Shown one piece after another: positions 17,981 to 26,635 of a stretch of 64,000 nt of DNA (the first letter of the stretch is position 1; every line of letters starts with the position of its first letter). The DNA lies in assembly GCF_001401755.1 (NCBI RefSeq), contig NZ_KQ474105.1:62634-126633 (forward strand), written 5' to 3'. Under the pieces are notes generated by a model. That model saw only the letters and a program-made list of their open reading frames with translations. It made no database searches and had not been told where the DNA came from. The stretch comes from Aquimarina longa SW024. Lineage in GTDB: Bacteria; Bacteroidota; Bacteroidia; Flavobacteriales; Flavobacteriaceae. The translations under genes and the position numbers were made by a program.

Positions 17981-18586
17981 ATGAATACATTATTAAAAGA
18001 AAGTATTGATAAAGGAATCACATATCCCGAATATAGTAAGCTGATAGAAAAGCTTGTTGCCAAAGAACAAACTACAGGGAAAGAGCAAACAGATGCGCGA
18101 GTGAATTTTACCAGGTTAAATTCACGGAGAATGAAGAGATTAGATAAAACTATTGCGCTTACAGAAGAGGATCGTATCGTTTTTAAGAAGATAAAAGAAA
18201 AACAAACGTGGCTGATTCTTATAGAAAGTTGGTGTGCAGATGGGGCGCAAACTATTCCTGTTCTCCATAAAATAGCGGAGACAACCCCTTTTATAACGTT
18301 AAAAATTGTGCTTAGAGATGAGAATATCGATCTGATGAATCAATTTTTGACAAGTGGAACCCAATCTATACCAAAGCTTATAATTGTAGATCAGAATAAT
18401 AACGTTTTACACACTTGGGGTTCTAGATCAAAGGCCGCTACAGAATTGGTAACAGCATATAAAAATGAATATGGAAAAATAGATGAGGTTTTTAAGAAAA
18501 ACCTACAAATCTGGTACAATAAAGATAAAGGAAAATCAATTATTAAAGATTTATCAGTGTTGATGTTAACGACACTATTGGCTTAA
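17981..18586 (+). CDS. Thioredoxin-family protein with a single active-site cysteine
   Basis: This is a 201-residue cytoplasmic protein. The N-terminal 70 residues are helical, then a thioredoxin fold follows with LILIESWCADGAQTIPVL and the cis-Pro region GTQSIPKLIIVD. The resolving cysteine of the usual CxxC is replaced (WCADGAQ), so it cannot act as an ordinary dithiol oxidoreductase. It could be a monothiol reductant, chaperone or bacillithiol-type protein. It lies 16 bases after nadB, probably in the same transcript, and a terminator hairpin follows. There is no direct evidence of a link with NadA or NadB. Confidence 0.7.
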   Translation: MNTLLKESIDKGITYPEYSKLIEKLVAKEQTTGKEQTDARVNFTRLNSRRMKRLDKTIALTEEDRIVFKKIKEKQTWLILIESWCADGAQTIPVLHKIAETTPFITLKIVLRDENIDLMNQFLTSGTQSIPKLIIVDQNNNVLHTWGSRSKAATELVTAYKNEYGKIDEVFKKNLQIWYNKDKGKSIIKDLSVLMLTTLLA

Positions 18587-18655
18587 TTTGGGGTGTAACT
18601 CTGTCCTTTCCAGACTTGATCTAGAATCTATTTAGCTCTCCTTATCTAGAAATCG

Positions 18656-18690
18656 ACCCCTATCGATAAGGGTTTTTAATTTTTTATATT
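18656..18690 (+). terminator. Bidirectional terminator between convergent genes
   Basis: An 18-base near-perfect palindrome (18656-18673, ACCCCTATCGATAAGGGT) is followed by a T-rich tail. It lies between the thioredoxin-like gene and the TonB receptor gene, which converge here. Confidence 0.7.
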
Positions 18691-18711
18691 AATTTACGTT
18701 ACCACTACTAT

Positions 18712-20721
18712 TTATTGTATCACATACGAGGTATTGATATAAAAATTTCTTCCCTGCCTTGGGATGTTATTCCAATCGGCATAGGTAGAATAGTGAGTGT
18801 CAAAGATGTTTTCTATCCCGTATTTTAGGACTAATCTATGATCTTTGATAAAAAAGGTATTTCCTAGATTTAGATTTAAAATAGCAAATGCAGGGGTCTG
18901 ATCTTCGCCATAAAATATACTATGGTTATCCTGATTTGTGTTTCCGTTTAGTTGTAAAGCAGCATTAAAATTCTTTAATGAGTAATTGATTTCTGCCAGA
19001 TAAGAGATTGGACTTATAAGGGGTAAATTATTGTCATCACTTCCTTGTCCATAATGATATCCTACAGAAGCATTTATAGATAGGGTTTTATGTAGGGTAT
19101 ATGAAATATTTACAAAAGTATTATATATCGATGCGTATTGTAAAGCGTTATAAATACGGACTCCATTAGCTCCAATAGTCATAGGGCTTAAAGATGTGTC
19201 GGTTTGACCAATAATATAATCATATATATGAAAATAAGAGGCTTCGATTCCTACTTTAAAACGTTTTTGATGGTAGTGGGCTTTGAAGTTTATTTCTGTA
19301 GATTTTTCATTTTTTAGAGTAGGGTTTCCGATATAGTCATAATTGTCAAAACTATTAAATAAGAAGAATCCATATCCTTCACTCACCGAAGGGGCTCTTT
19401 CTCCGTACCCTAATCCAAAAGAGAAGTCAATTTTTTTATGCTTTACAAAGTAATTGGCAGAAAAACTGGTTAATAATCTGCTCTTTGAGGCGCTAATTTG
19501 GGAATAAAAAATTTGTAAACTTTCTAACCCAGTTTCATTTTTGACAGTGTTGTTTTGATATCCAATTCTGGCACTTAGATTTAGTTTTTCTTTGGTGCTG
19601 ATATCAAATTCATCTTTGGCATAAATACCACTGTATACTGTTCTGATATCTGGCCAGGTATACATAAACATTATATTTTCGTTGGGATCATTGGGATACA
19701 TTGTCATTTCTGCTAGTGAGCGATTATAATGAGCATTGAGGTTAAGACTAAGTTTATGTTTTTTAACTTTTGCTTTTAGTTTAGAGTACATCCCATAGGT
19801 ATCACTCCAACCAGGCATATCCATTCGTATAGGTACATCGGGACGTTTAGAGTCGTCCATGATATGAGTAATGGTGTTAAAATAGAGTTTTGTTTCCCAG
19901 TTTTTTACAAAAACAGCATCATTATTATAGGAGTATGCTACAGAAGCTATAGTAGCTTTGGCTAGGGATACATCCATTGGTAACGCAGGGTAGCCAACAT
20001 CTGTTGCTTCATCATATATCATCGTAGCATCAATGTTATCATGATCAGATAATTTATATCCTGCCTGTAGCGATATATTATATTTTTCAAATTGTGAATA
20101 CTTAATCTCTTCATTGTCTCCTGCATCATAGTTATCAGATTTACGATAGATACCATCCCCACTTAGGTATAATTTGTTACTAGAGTAGGCAAGGTCTACT
20201 CCAGCGGTTTTGTAATTTCCATTAGTTTCGTAGCCTAAATCAAAGCTGCTTTTTATACCTGAGTTGTAGTATTTTGATTCGGGAAGTTTAAGATCGATTC
20301 CACCACCAATACAATTAGCGTTCTCTGTTCCTTCTTGTCCAGAGGTAACGATTACCTTTTCTAGATTAGATACATCAACATACGAGGTTATGGGATCCAT
20401 TTTATCGGTACATGCGCCATAAATCTGCATTCCGTCAATGGTTACCGATAAGCGATCAGATACCATATTGTTTAGAGTAGGTTCCCATGCGTAGTTTCCT
20501 CTTTTGATCATAGTTATCCGATTAGATTTCTCTAAATATGCATCGATACTAGAGAGTGTTTTTTTCTGTCGATAATTACTAAGTTTATGTCTTCCAACTA
20601 CTTTGATCTCATCGAGATGTGTTATAAGTGTATCTGTTTCTTTGTTGTCAATAGCTTGATCCTGCGCAAAAGTAATTGTACAAATAAGCAAGCTCATGTA
20701 TAGTATAACTGACCTTTTCAT
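18712..20721 (-). CDS. TonB-dependent copper receptor (OprC/NosA-like)
   Basis: This is a 669-residue outer-membrane beta-barrel with signal peptide (ending TFAQ), plug domain (about residues 40-165) and a C-terminal barrel strand ending in YVIQ. The plug contains DGMQIYGACTDKMDPITSY. The CxxxM pair followed by DP is the hallmark of OprC/NosA copper receptors, so the substrate is probably copper. NosA-type receptors were first linked to nitrous oxide reductase assembly, which fits the nos and nirK genes in this window. It is the last gene of a three-gene operon with a Met/His-rich lipoprotein and a Cys-motif membrane protein. Substrate is inferred from the motif. Confidence 0.85.
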   Translation of the reverse strand: MKRSVILYMSLLICTITFAQDQAIDNKETDTLITHLDEIKVVGRHKLSNYRQKKTLSSIDAYLEKSNRITMIKRGNYAWEPTLNNMVSDRLSVTIDGMQIYGACTDKMDPITSYVDVSNLEKVIVTSGQEGTENANCIGGGIDLKLPESKYYNSGIKSSFDLGYETNGNYKTAGVDLAYSSNKLYLSGDGIYRKSDNYDAGDNEEIKYSQFEKYNISLQAGYKLSDHDNIDATMIYDEATDVGYPALPMDVSLAKATIASVAYSYNNDAVFVKNWETKLYFNTITHIMDDSKRPDVPIRMDMPGWSDTYGMYSKLKAKVKKHKLSLNLNAHYNRSLAEMTMYPNDPNENIMFMYTWPDIRTVYSGIYAKDEFDISTKEKLNLSARIGYQNNTVKNETGLESLQIFYSQISASKSRLLTSFSANYFVKHKKIDFSFGLGYGERAPSVSEGYGFFLFNSFDNYDYIGNPTLKNEKSTEINFKAHYHQKRFKVGIEASYFHIYDYIIGQTDTSLSPMTIGANGVRIYNALQYASIYNTFVNISYTLHKTLSINASVGYHYGQGSDDNNLPLISPISYLAEINYSLKNFNAALQLNGNTNQDNHSIFYGEDQTPAFAILNLNLGNTFFIKDHRLVLKYGIENIFDTHYSTYADWNNIPRQGRNFYINTSYVIQ

Positions 20722-20743
20722 AATAGTACTATGTAAGAAGATG

Positions 20744-20781
20744 AGGTCGAACCTTATATTTGTTAAATTAAGGTTCGACCT
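20744..20781 (-). terminator. Intercistronic hairpin in the copper operon
   Basis: A perfect 13-base inverted repeat (20744-20756 and 20769-20781, AGGTCGAACCTTA) with a 12-base loop. It lies between the lipoprotein stop and the receptor start. No U-run directly follows, so it may be an mRNA-stabilising or attenuating hairpin rather than a full terminator. Confidence 0.55.
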
Positions 20782-20789
20782 TTGATTTA

Positions 20790-21638
20790 TTAAAATTCTA
20801 TTTCCAGATATAAGCTACTTTGGATGTGGCTTTCTGTGATATTTTCGCCTTTTAGTATAACATCCTTATCATCAATAAGCTTTAGATTTAATACCCAATA
20901 TCCAGACATGGTTAATGATAGTTTACCATCATATTTTTGTTTGGTGTTATTGTATCGTAAATCTTTGTTATTTGGAGAACTATGATTTCCCATTGATGGC
21001 ATACGCGGGTCTAGTGTTATTGTATAGTTTTTGACTACAGGAAACATCATCATGTTTTCCATTTTATAAAGACCAATTGTGATATCATTTACAGCGATTT
21101 TAGGTGTTGTAGGCTCAATTAATGCTAGGATATATCTTGTGTCATCACTACCTGTTACAGTAGTTACATTTTGTTTTTCACTTTGTACAACAGTGATAGT
21201 GTCTTCTGCCTCATACTCTTGGTTGTCTACAGTATACATGATTTTTAATGACCAGCCAGAACCGTTCATTCCTGTCATTTGGTATATGATAAAACCGTTA
21301 TAGAGCGTATTCTTATCTGATGCTTTTGATACAGCAGATTTTGGGCAAGAATGCCTCATTGTTTCCATTTGCATCATAGGATCCCAGTTGATTACTGCTG
21401 ATTCTATATATTTGTTATCAGTATTATCCTTGATTCTAATACTAATATCGTTGTATCCAGTATAAAATTTTCCGCTTTTGGTGTATACTTCTATAGTATG
21501 GGTGTCATTAGTAATATCTTTTACTTTTATAAGATTTTCTACTTCATTTACTGGGGGTACTGCTTCGTCATCATCGTCTGAGGAACAAGAAGTGAATAAA
21601 GCGAGTAGTAAAACAGGTACTATATATTTTAATTTCAT
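20790..21638 (-). CDS. Met/His-rich lipoprotein, probable periplasmic or surface copper-binding protein
   Basis: This is a 282-residue lipoprotein (lipobox LFTSCSS). Two similar beta-sandwich halves (YtkA/FixH-like) follow: about residues 40-155 and 160-280. Each half carries a metal-ligand cluster at the same place: DPMMQMETMRHSCP in the first, DPRMPSMGNHSSP in the second. MENMMMFPV is an additional Met run. The pattern of Met, His and Cys suits copper(I). The gene lies between the Cys-motif protein and the OprC-like receptor, so a role in handing copper to or from the receptor is likely but inferred. Confidence 0.7.
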   Translation of the reverse strand: MKLKYIVPVLLLALFTSCSSDDDDEAVPPVNEVENLIKVKDITNDTHTIEVYTKSGKFYTGYNDISIRIKDNTDNKYIESAVINWDPMMQMETMRHSCPKSAVSKASDKNTLYNGFIIYQMTGMNGSGWSLKIMYTVDNQEYEAEDTITVVQSEKQNVTTVTGSDDTRYILALIEPTTPKIAVNDITIGLYKMENMMMFPVVKNYTITLDPRMPSMGNHSSPNNKDLRYNNTKQKYDGKLSLTMSGYWVLNLKLIDDKDVILKGENITESHIQSSLYLEIEF

Positions 21639-21724
21639 TTGTTTATAGGTATTGGTTTTTGTGTAATACGCTGTACATAAGAATGAATGAGTATTTTGTC
21701 TACTTCAAATAGTAGTTGGTATTA

Positions 21725-21795
21725 CATAAAAAAGGGGTTTAGTAATACACTAAACTTTTTATGTTTTTTATATGTAAGTATAGTTTGGCTATACT
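21725..21795. other. Two hairpins in the gap inside the copper operon
   Basis: The 229-base gap between the Cys-motif gene and the lipoprotein gene holds a bulged stem (arms about 21725-21743 and 21749-21763, with GTTTAGT/ACTAAAC at the tip). A second stem AGTATAG-TTTGG-CTATACT lies at 21777-21795. Either could act as an attenuator. A promoter for the lipoprotein gene may also lie here. Confidence 0.4.
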
Positions 21796-21867
21796 GAATA
21801 GCTATTTAACCTTGTTTGTGAGTTAGGACAAAAGGTGTAATACTATTTATGATTTATTAAAAAAGGT

Positions 21868-22263
21868 TTATCCCAAAATAGGAGGAGGGATATCTATATC
21901 ATAATATTTTGTAATTATACTATATGTTGTGCTATCTATAACTTCTATAGCAGTAGTTTTAGGAGTTATGATAAAATAAATACTATTCATTGGTTGTATA
22001 TAGCAAAATTCTGCAGCCATCCTTTTATACTGCTGCATGGGAGCTTTGCTATTTTTTTTACTTCGATACTTCTGTAGACTTTTGCTAAGTTGGCATTTGC
22101 CATTACAACCTTTGGGGGCTTCTCTTTGTACACAAAGTGTTTTTGCTATTGTTTTTTGATTAATCAAAAAATCAACAATAATAATAGCCGTATTCATATT
22201 ATATGTTACTATGATCGTAGCTAATACTGTGGCAATTAATTTATGTGTAAATGATGCTATCAC
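21868..22263 (-). CDS. Small membrane protein with CxGKC motif, copper-operon type
   Basis: This is a 131-residue protein with an N-terminal hydrophobic segment (about residues 8-34). LCVQREAPKGCNGKCQLSK follows, a three-cysteine motif I associate with small proteins encoded beside TonB copper receptors in Bacteroidota. The C-terminal half is unremarkable and ends PPPILG. The start is probably the GTG at 22263, since no in-frame ATG precedes the conserved segment. It is the first gene of the operon with the lipoprotein and receptor. The cysteines could bind copper(I), but no function has been shown to my knowledge. Confidence 0.6.
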   Translation of the reverse strand: MIASFTHKLIATVLATIIVTYNMNTAIIIVDFLINQKTIAKTLCVQREAPKGCNGKCQLSKSLQKYRSKKNSKAPMQQYKRMAAEFCYIQPMNSIYFIITPKTTAIEVIDSTTYSIITKYYDIDIPPPILG

Positions 22264-22280
22264 AGTATCAAAAATACTGT
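22262..22280. repeat. Inverted repeat at the copper-operon start
   Basis: ACAGTAT, five bases, ATACTGT. It overlaps the GTG start of the first gene, so it could mask the start in the mRNA or serve as an operator. Confidence 0.4.
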
Positions 22281-22298
22281 ATTAGCATAGTGTTTTTT

Positions 22299-22312
22299 AT
22301 GATAATTGTCAT
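22299..22312. promoter_or_regulatory. FNR-type box upstream of the copper-uptake operon
   Basis: ATGATAATTGTCAT matches ATGAT-N4-ATCAT with one mismatch. Its centre is about 42 bases before the GTG start. Confidence 0.45.
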
Positions 22313-22394
22313 TAAAACCAGAGAATGAAGAAGTTTTTTTAACCTCTTGATCGGTTATATATTTATGATTTCAAAAACAGAAGTTTTTACTTAT

Positions 22395-23096
22395 TTAAGG
22401 TTTTCGATACACTGCTCTTGGGTAATCAGAGGATCTAACGGTATCTTTCTGCAATTCATTCAAGGCATTTTTTGCAATCCATTTTGCAGCACTACTTTCA
22501 ATTGCTAACATCTCTTTAGCAACTTCAATAGCTTTTTTACGCAGATCAATATTTCGTTTTCCAATACTTCTTAATGCCCAATTTACGGCCTTTTTAACAT
22601 ACAACCTTTCATCGGTACATTCTCTTTTTAGTATGGGGAAGAATTGCTCAAATAAATCATTGGTTGATTTTTTATCTGCCATACAGTATGAAGCCATGAT
22701 TGTAAAACCTGCTCTTTTTTCAAATTCAGGAGTTCTTTCTGTCCATTCTAATATTTTTGTAAGTGCAAATTCACTTTTTGCAAATAATCCCATACAGAAA
22801 CTATCACAGATCTCCCAGTTTTCAAAAGTTTTCACCCATTTTTCCATTAATGGCTCGGTAATATCTTTTGGTTGAAATAGTTTACTACATAAAAGCCGAG
22901 CCTCATAAATACCACTATCAAAAAGTTGTATGGCAAGTGTATTATCACGCCCAATATCTTTGGCAATTACCTTTAATTCTTTATGGTAGATTCCTAAAGA
23001 ATTGTTTGAAATGATCCCAAATTTCTTTTCTTTAAAAATTACTTTTTCTGGATCCTTTATTTCATAAAGGTGTTCTATGATTTCACTATAGGTCAC
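22395..23096 (-). CDS. DNA alkylation repair protein, AlkD-like
   Basis: This 233-residue protein is made of HEAT-like helix pairs, as in the AlkD glycosylase family. Motifs include ARLLCSKLFQPKDI, the VKTFENWEICDSFCMGLF helix pair and the VKKAVNWALRSIGKRN segment, which is typical of the family. AlkD removes 3-methyladenine and 7-methylguanine without base flipping. Whether this member has glycosylase activity depends on residues I cannot align by eye. It is transcribed alone and divergent from topB. Confidence 0.8.
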   Translation of the reverse strand: MTYSEIIEHLYEIKDPEKVIFKEKKFGIISNNSLGIYHKELKVIAKDIGRDNTLAIQLFDSGIYEARLLCSKLFQPKDITEPLMEKWVKTFENWEICDSFCMGLFAKSEFALTKILEWTERTPEFEKRAGFTIMASYCMADKKSTNDLFEQFFPILKRECTDERLYVKKAVNWALRSIGKRNIDLRKKAIEVAKEMLAIESSAAKWIAKNALNELQKDTVRSSDYPRAVYRKP

Positions 23097-23229
23097 TTAT
23101 TTTCTTGATTTTTTCTTATCAAAGTTATAAAACGTAATATCATTATACTATATATACTATGATATAAATTTAAGTTGTTTTTATTAGAATTATGGTCTTA
23201 CTATATTTTAACTATTTTTGTGTTTAGCT

Positions 23230-25545
23230 ATGAAAGTATGTATTGCCGAAAAGCCAAGTGTTGCCCGTGAAATTGCTTCTGTTTTAGGAGCTAATACCAA
23301 ATGTGATGGATATTATGAAGGTAATGGGTATGCGGTAACCTATACTTTTGGACACCTCTGCACACTATTTGAACCAAACGACTACAAACCGTATTGGAAA
23401 AGTTGGGATCTTAACAACCTCCCTATGTTACCCGATAAGTTTAAAACCAAGGTAGTTGATAATTCAGGAATCAAAAAACAGTTTGGTATTATAAAAAAGT
23501 TGTTTGATAAGGCGACAGTGGTTATCAACTGTGGGGATGCTGGTCAAGAAGGAGAGTTGATACAACGATGGGTTATCGATCAGGCAGATTACCAGGGAGA
23601 AGTACAACGCCTATGGATTTCGTCATTGACTACTGAAGCGATCAAAGAAGGTTTTGAAAAACTACAGCCTTCTGCACACTATGATAATTTATATTATGCA
23701 GGCTTTTCGAGAGCGATAGGAGATTGGTTATTGGGTATGAATGCTACACGTTTATATACTGTTAAACATGGAGGCTATAAGCAGGTATTATCTATTGGTA
23801 GGGTACAAACTCCTACATTGGCAATGCTGGTTAAACGGTTTAAAGAGATTCAGAATTTTAAGCCTCAGCCGTATTGGGAGTTACAAACGGTATATAGAGA
23901 TACGTTGTTTAATTGTGAAGAAGGAAGATTCTTAAAAAAAGAAGAAGGAGAAGCTTTTGCCAAGGTGGTAAAAGAAAGTGATTTTGAGATCGTATCCATC
24001 ACCAAGAAAAAAGGGAAAGAGTATGCTCCCAAACTTTTTGATCTTACAGGATTACAGGTGTATTGTAATACCAAGTTTGGCTTCTCGGCAGATGAAACCT
24101 TAAAAATAGCTCAGAAATTATATGAACAAAAGGTAGTTACCTATCCCAGAGTAGATACTACTTTTTTACCAAATGATGTGTATCCCAAAGTACCTGGAAT
24201 ATTAAAGAAATTAACGAATTATCAAAACCTGACGGAACCTATACTAGGGAAGAAGATCAAAAAATCTACAAAAATCTTTAATGATAAAAAAGTAACAGAT
24301 CACCATGCTATTATTCCGACTGGAGTTGAGATCAATTTACAATACAACCAACAACAGGTATATGATAGTATTACCAAACGATTTATAGCCGTATTTTATG
24401 ATGATTGTTCGGTAGCCAATACAACGGTAATCGGTAAGGCAGATACAGTAACTTTTAAAACTACGGGAAAGGAAATTCTGGAAAAAGGCTGGAGAGTAGT
24501 TTTTGAAACTCCTAATTCTAAAGAGAAAAAAGAAAAAGGAATGTTACCTTCTTTTGAAAAAGGTGAAAAAGGCCCACATGAACCTTCGTTTTTAGAAAAA
24601 GAAACCAAACCGCCTAATCAATATACCGAAGCAACTTTATTGCGTGCTATGGAAACGGCAGGAAAACAGGTAGATGATGATGAAATGCGTGAATTGATGA
24701 AAGAAAACGGTATTGGCAGACCTTCTACGAGGGCTAATATTATCGAAACGCTTTTTAAACGAAAATATATGAAACGAAATAAAAAGCAAATTCTGCCTAC
24801 TCAAACAGGGATACAGCTTATTGATACGATACAAAATAAGCTGCTTACTTCTGCGGAACTTACTGGACAATGGGAAAAACAACTAAAAGAGATTGAAAAA
24901 GGAAATTTTCATGCAGGTGCTTTTATCAAGAACATGAAAAAAATGGTAGATCATTTAGTGTATGAAGTACGTACCGAAAAAATACGAGCCAATATTTCTC
25001 ATACTATAACAAGTAAGGAATCTACCTCAAAAAAAGTAAAGAAAGTAGAAACTGTTACTAGTCAATCATGCCCCAAATGTAAGCAAGGGAAACTTTTAAA
25101 AGGAAAAACTGCTTATGGATGTAGTGCTTATAAAAGTGGCTGTGATTTTATGTTACCTTTTTCTTTTGAGGGCAAAAAAATATCAGAGAAGCAGTATATA
25201 CGCCTATTACAAAAAGGATGTACTGTTAACTTAAAAGGGTTTAAAACTGCTGATGGTAATAAAGAAGGATTACTTCGGTTTGACGATCAATTTCAATTAC
25301 ATCTTGAAGAAAAGAAAACTATAAAGTCTCAAACTACCAATGAGATTCCTAATCCTATGTCATGCCCCATTTGTAAAGAAGGAACGGTGATCAAAGGAAA
25401 AACAGCATATGGTTGCAGTGCATACAAAAACGGATGCAGTTTTAGATATACATTCGATATGATTCGAGAAAAAGCCAATGGGAAACCACTGACTGCTTCA
25501 TTAGTTTTTTCTTTGTTTACCGAAAGTATACATACCAATAACTAA
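23230..25545 (+). CDS. topB: DNA topoisomerase III (type IA)
   Basis: This enzyme passes single DNA strands to decatenate DNA. The 771 residues start with the Toprim motif CIAEKPSVAREIASVLG; the acidic Toprim residues are in INCGDAGQEGELIQRW. The catalytic Tyr is in VVTYPRVDTTFLP, with SIGRVQTPTLAML and IGRPSTRANIIETL in the core. Two near-identical C-terminal zinc ribbons (CPKCKQGKLLKGKTAYGCSA and CPICKEGTVIKGKTAYGCSA) flank a short linker. I chose the ATG at 23230 because the conserved protein begins KVCIAEKP; the upstream TTG adds only four residues. Some Bacteroidota carry such copies on mobile elements, but nothing mobile is seen beside this one. Confidence 0.93.
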   Translation: MKVCIAEKPSVAREIASVLGANTKCDGYYEGNGYAVTYTFGHLCTLFEPNDYKPYWKSWDLNNLPMLPDKFKTKVVDNSGIKKQFGIIKKLFDKATVVINCGDAGQEGELIQRWVIDQADYQGEVQRLWISSLTTEAIKEGFEKLQPSAHYDNLYYAGFSRAIGDWLLGMNATRLYTVKHGGYKQVLSIGRVQTPTLAMLVKRFKEIQNFKPQPYWELQTVYRDTLFNCEEGRFLKKEEGEAFAKVVKESDFEIVSITKKKGKEYAPKLFDLTGLQVYCNTKFGFSADETLKIAQKLYEQKVVTYPRVDTTFLPNDVYPKVPGILKKLTNYQNLTEPILGKKIKKSTKIFNDKKVTDHHAIIPTGVEINLQYNQQQVYDSITKRFIAVFYDDCSVANTTVIGKADTVTFKTTGKEILEKGWRVVFETPNSKEKKEKGMLPSFEKGEKGPHEPSFLEKETKPPNQYTEATLLRAMETAGKQVDDDEMRELMKENGIGRPSTRANIIETLFKRKYMKRNKKQILPTQTGIQLIDTIQNKLLTSAELTGQWEKQLKEIEKGNFHAGAFIKNMKKMVDHLVYEVRTEKIRANISHTITSKESTSKKVKKVETVTSQSCPKCKQGKLLKGKTAYGCSAYKSGCDFMLPFSFEGKKISEKQYIRLLQKGCTVNLKGFKTADGNKEGLLRFDDQFQLHLEEKKTIKSQTTNEIPNPMSCPICKEGTVIKGKTAYGCSAYKNGCSFRYTFDMIREKANGKPLTASLVFSLFTESIHTNN

Positions 25546-25574
25546 TTAGAAGTTTTTTACTCAATTTTGTAATA

Positions 25575-26273
25575 CTAAAATTTTTGATGAAGACTTAATT
25601 GTAGCTGATTTTTACTCCAATTATTTGTGGTTTGGTTCATAACACCCATTTGAACCTTTAATCCTTTTTTTATGATATATCCAATCGCCCCATAGAATCT
25701 ATTTCGATCAAAAAACTCTACTCTTTTTTCACCTCCAATACTTCGTTGACCATTAATAAAAATCTCATTATAAAAGGCAATATATAAGGTCTTTTTATCC
25801 ATTTTTATAGTATTCAAAGGGATATTTAAAAATAAATTATATCGATACCTTGTTCGAAAATCTTGATCATCAACAAATCTTTGTTCGAAACGAAATCGAT
25901 GATTGGTATAGAGACGATTACCAAACTGAACCGGAAATAAGGCTTCTTGATAAATTCTACTTTCCATTGTTGTAGAATTGCTATTACCGTATCTACCAGT
26001 GGTTATATTTCCATACCCAAGTGTTAGTTTAACATCAGCTTTCTTAGGTTTATAGGTTATCCCTCCACGAAGAAGTAATTGTTCAAGGTCCCCTCCAAGA
26101 TCCCAATTACGGTATTGAATATCTCCTTGCACTCCCCATGAACTTTCTTTAAATGTTGTAGTAAAAAAATACATATACCATGCGCCTAATTTATCTTCAT
26201 TTATCTGAGCTTCTACTATTTTTGGGAAGAAGAAAGAAACACTTATTATCGCTAATAATACACTTTTATTCAT
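25575..26273 (-). CDS. DUF2490 outer-membrane beta-barrel protein
   Basis: This is a 232-residue exported protein: signal peptide ending VEAQ, then alternating amphipathic strands ending LSLHQKF, an outer-membrane barrel C-terminus. DKLGAWYMYF near the mature start, TNHRFRFEQRF and FYNEIFING in the middle, and RFYGAIGYIIKKGLKVQMG at the end are typical of DUF2490. The function of the family is unknown. It converges on topB with only 29 bases between the stops. Confidence 0.75.
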   Translation of the reverse strand: MNKSVLLAIISVSFFFPKIVEAQINEDKLGAWYMYFFTTTFKESSWGVQGDIQYRNWDLGGDLEQLLLRGGITYKPKKADVKLTLGYGNITTGRYGNSNSTTMESRIYQEALFPVQFGNRLYTNHRFRFEQRFVDDQDFRTRYRYNLFLNIPLNTIKMDKKTLYIAFYNEIFINGQRSIGGEKRVEFFDRNRFYGAIGYIIKKGLKVQMGVMNQTTNNWSKNQLQLSLHQKF

Positions 26274-26635
26274 TTTTAAATAATATTATAAATACTAATT
26301 TAAGCTTTAGTTAGTGTTATTAATCAAGATGTTTGTATAGAGGTATCAAAAACAAACTATTTGAGCAATGTTATCTTAATATAGTATTACATTTTATTAA
26401 ACCAAAGCTACTTAATTTCTCTTTTTATTAAAAAATTAGTTAAGTAAAATTTTAAAAAAACGTAATATGTATACAATTTGATGAGAGAGGATTTATCTAA
26501 AAAATTATTAGATTTAAATTTGATGAACTCTGTTTTTTTTGAATAATACTTTGATAGAGAAAGGATTCCTTTTGATTAAGGAAGGATATAAAATTTTCAA
26601 CACATATTTTTAGATAAAGTTAATTAAGAAATTTT
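26274..26635. other. AT-rich gene-free stretch
   Basis: I see no open frame, clear hairpin or known motif in these 362 bases. It lies between the DUF2490 gene start and the end of the broken surface-protein gene and must hold the DUF2490 promoter. Confidence 0.5.

Noticed and set aside
23218..23229. Upstream TTG start for topB
   Set aside because: The conserved protein begins at the ATG at 23230 (KVCIAEKP), and the four extra residues are not family-like.
22395..25545. topB as sign of an integrated conjugative element
   Set aside because: No relaxase, tra gene, integrase or attachment repeat is seen nearby, and topB also occurs as an ordinary chromosomal gene.
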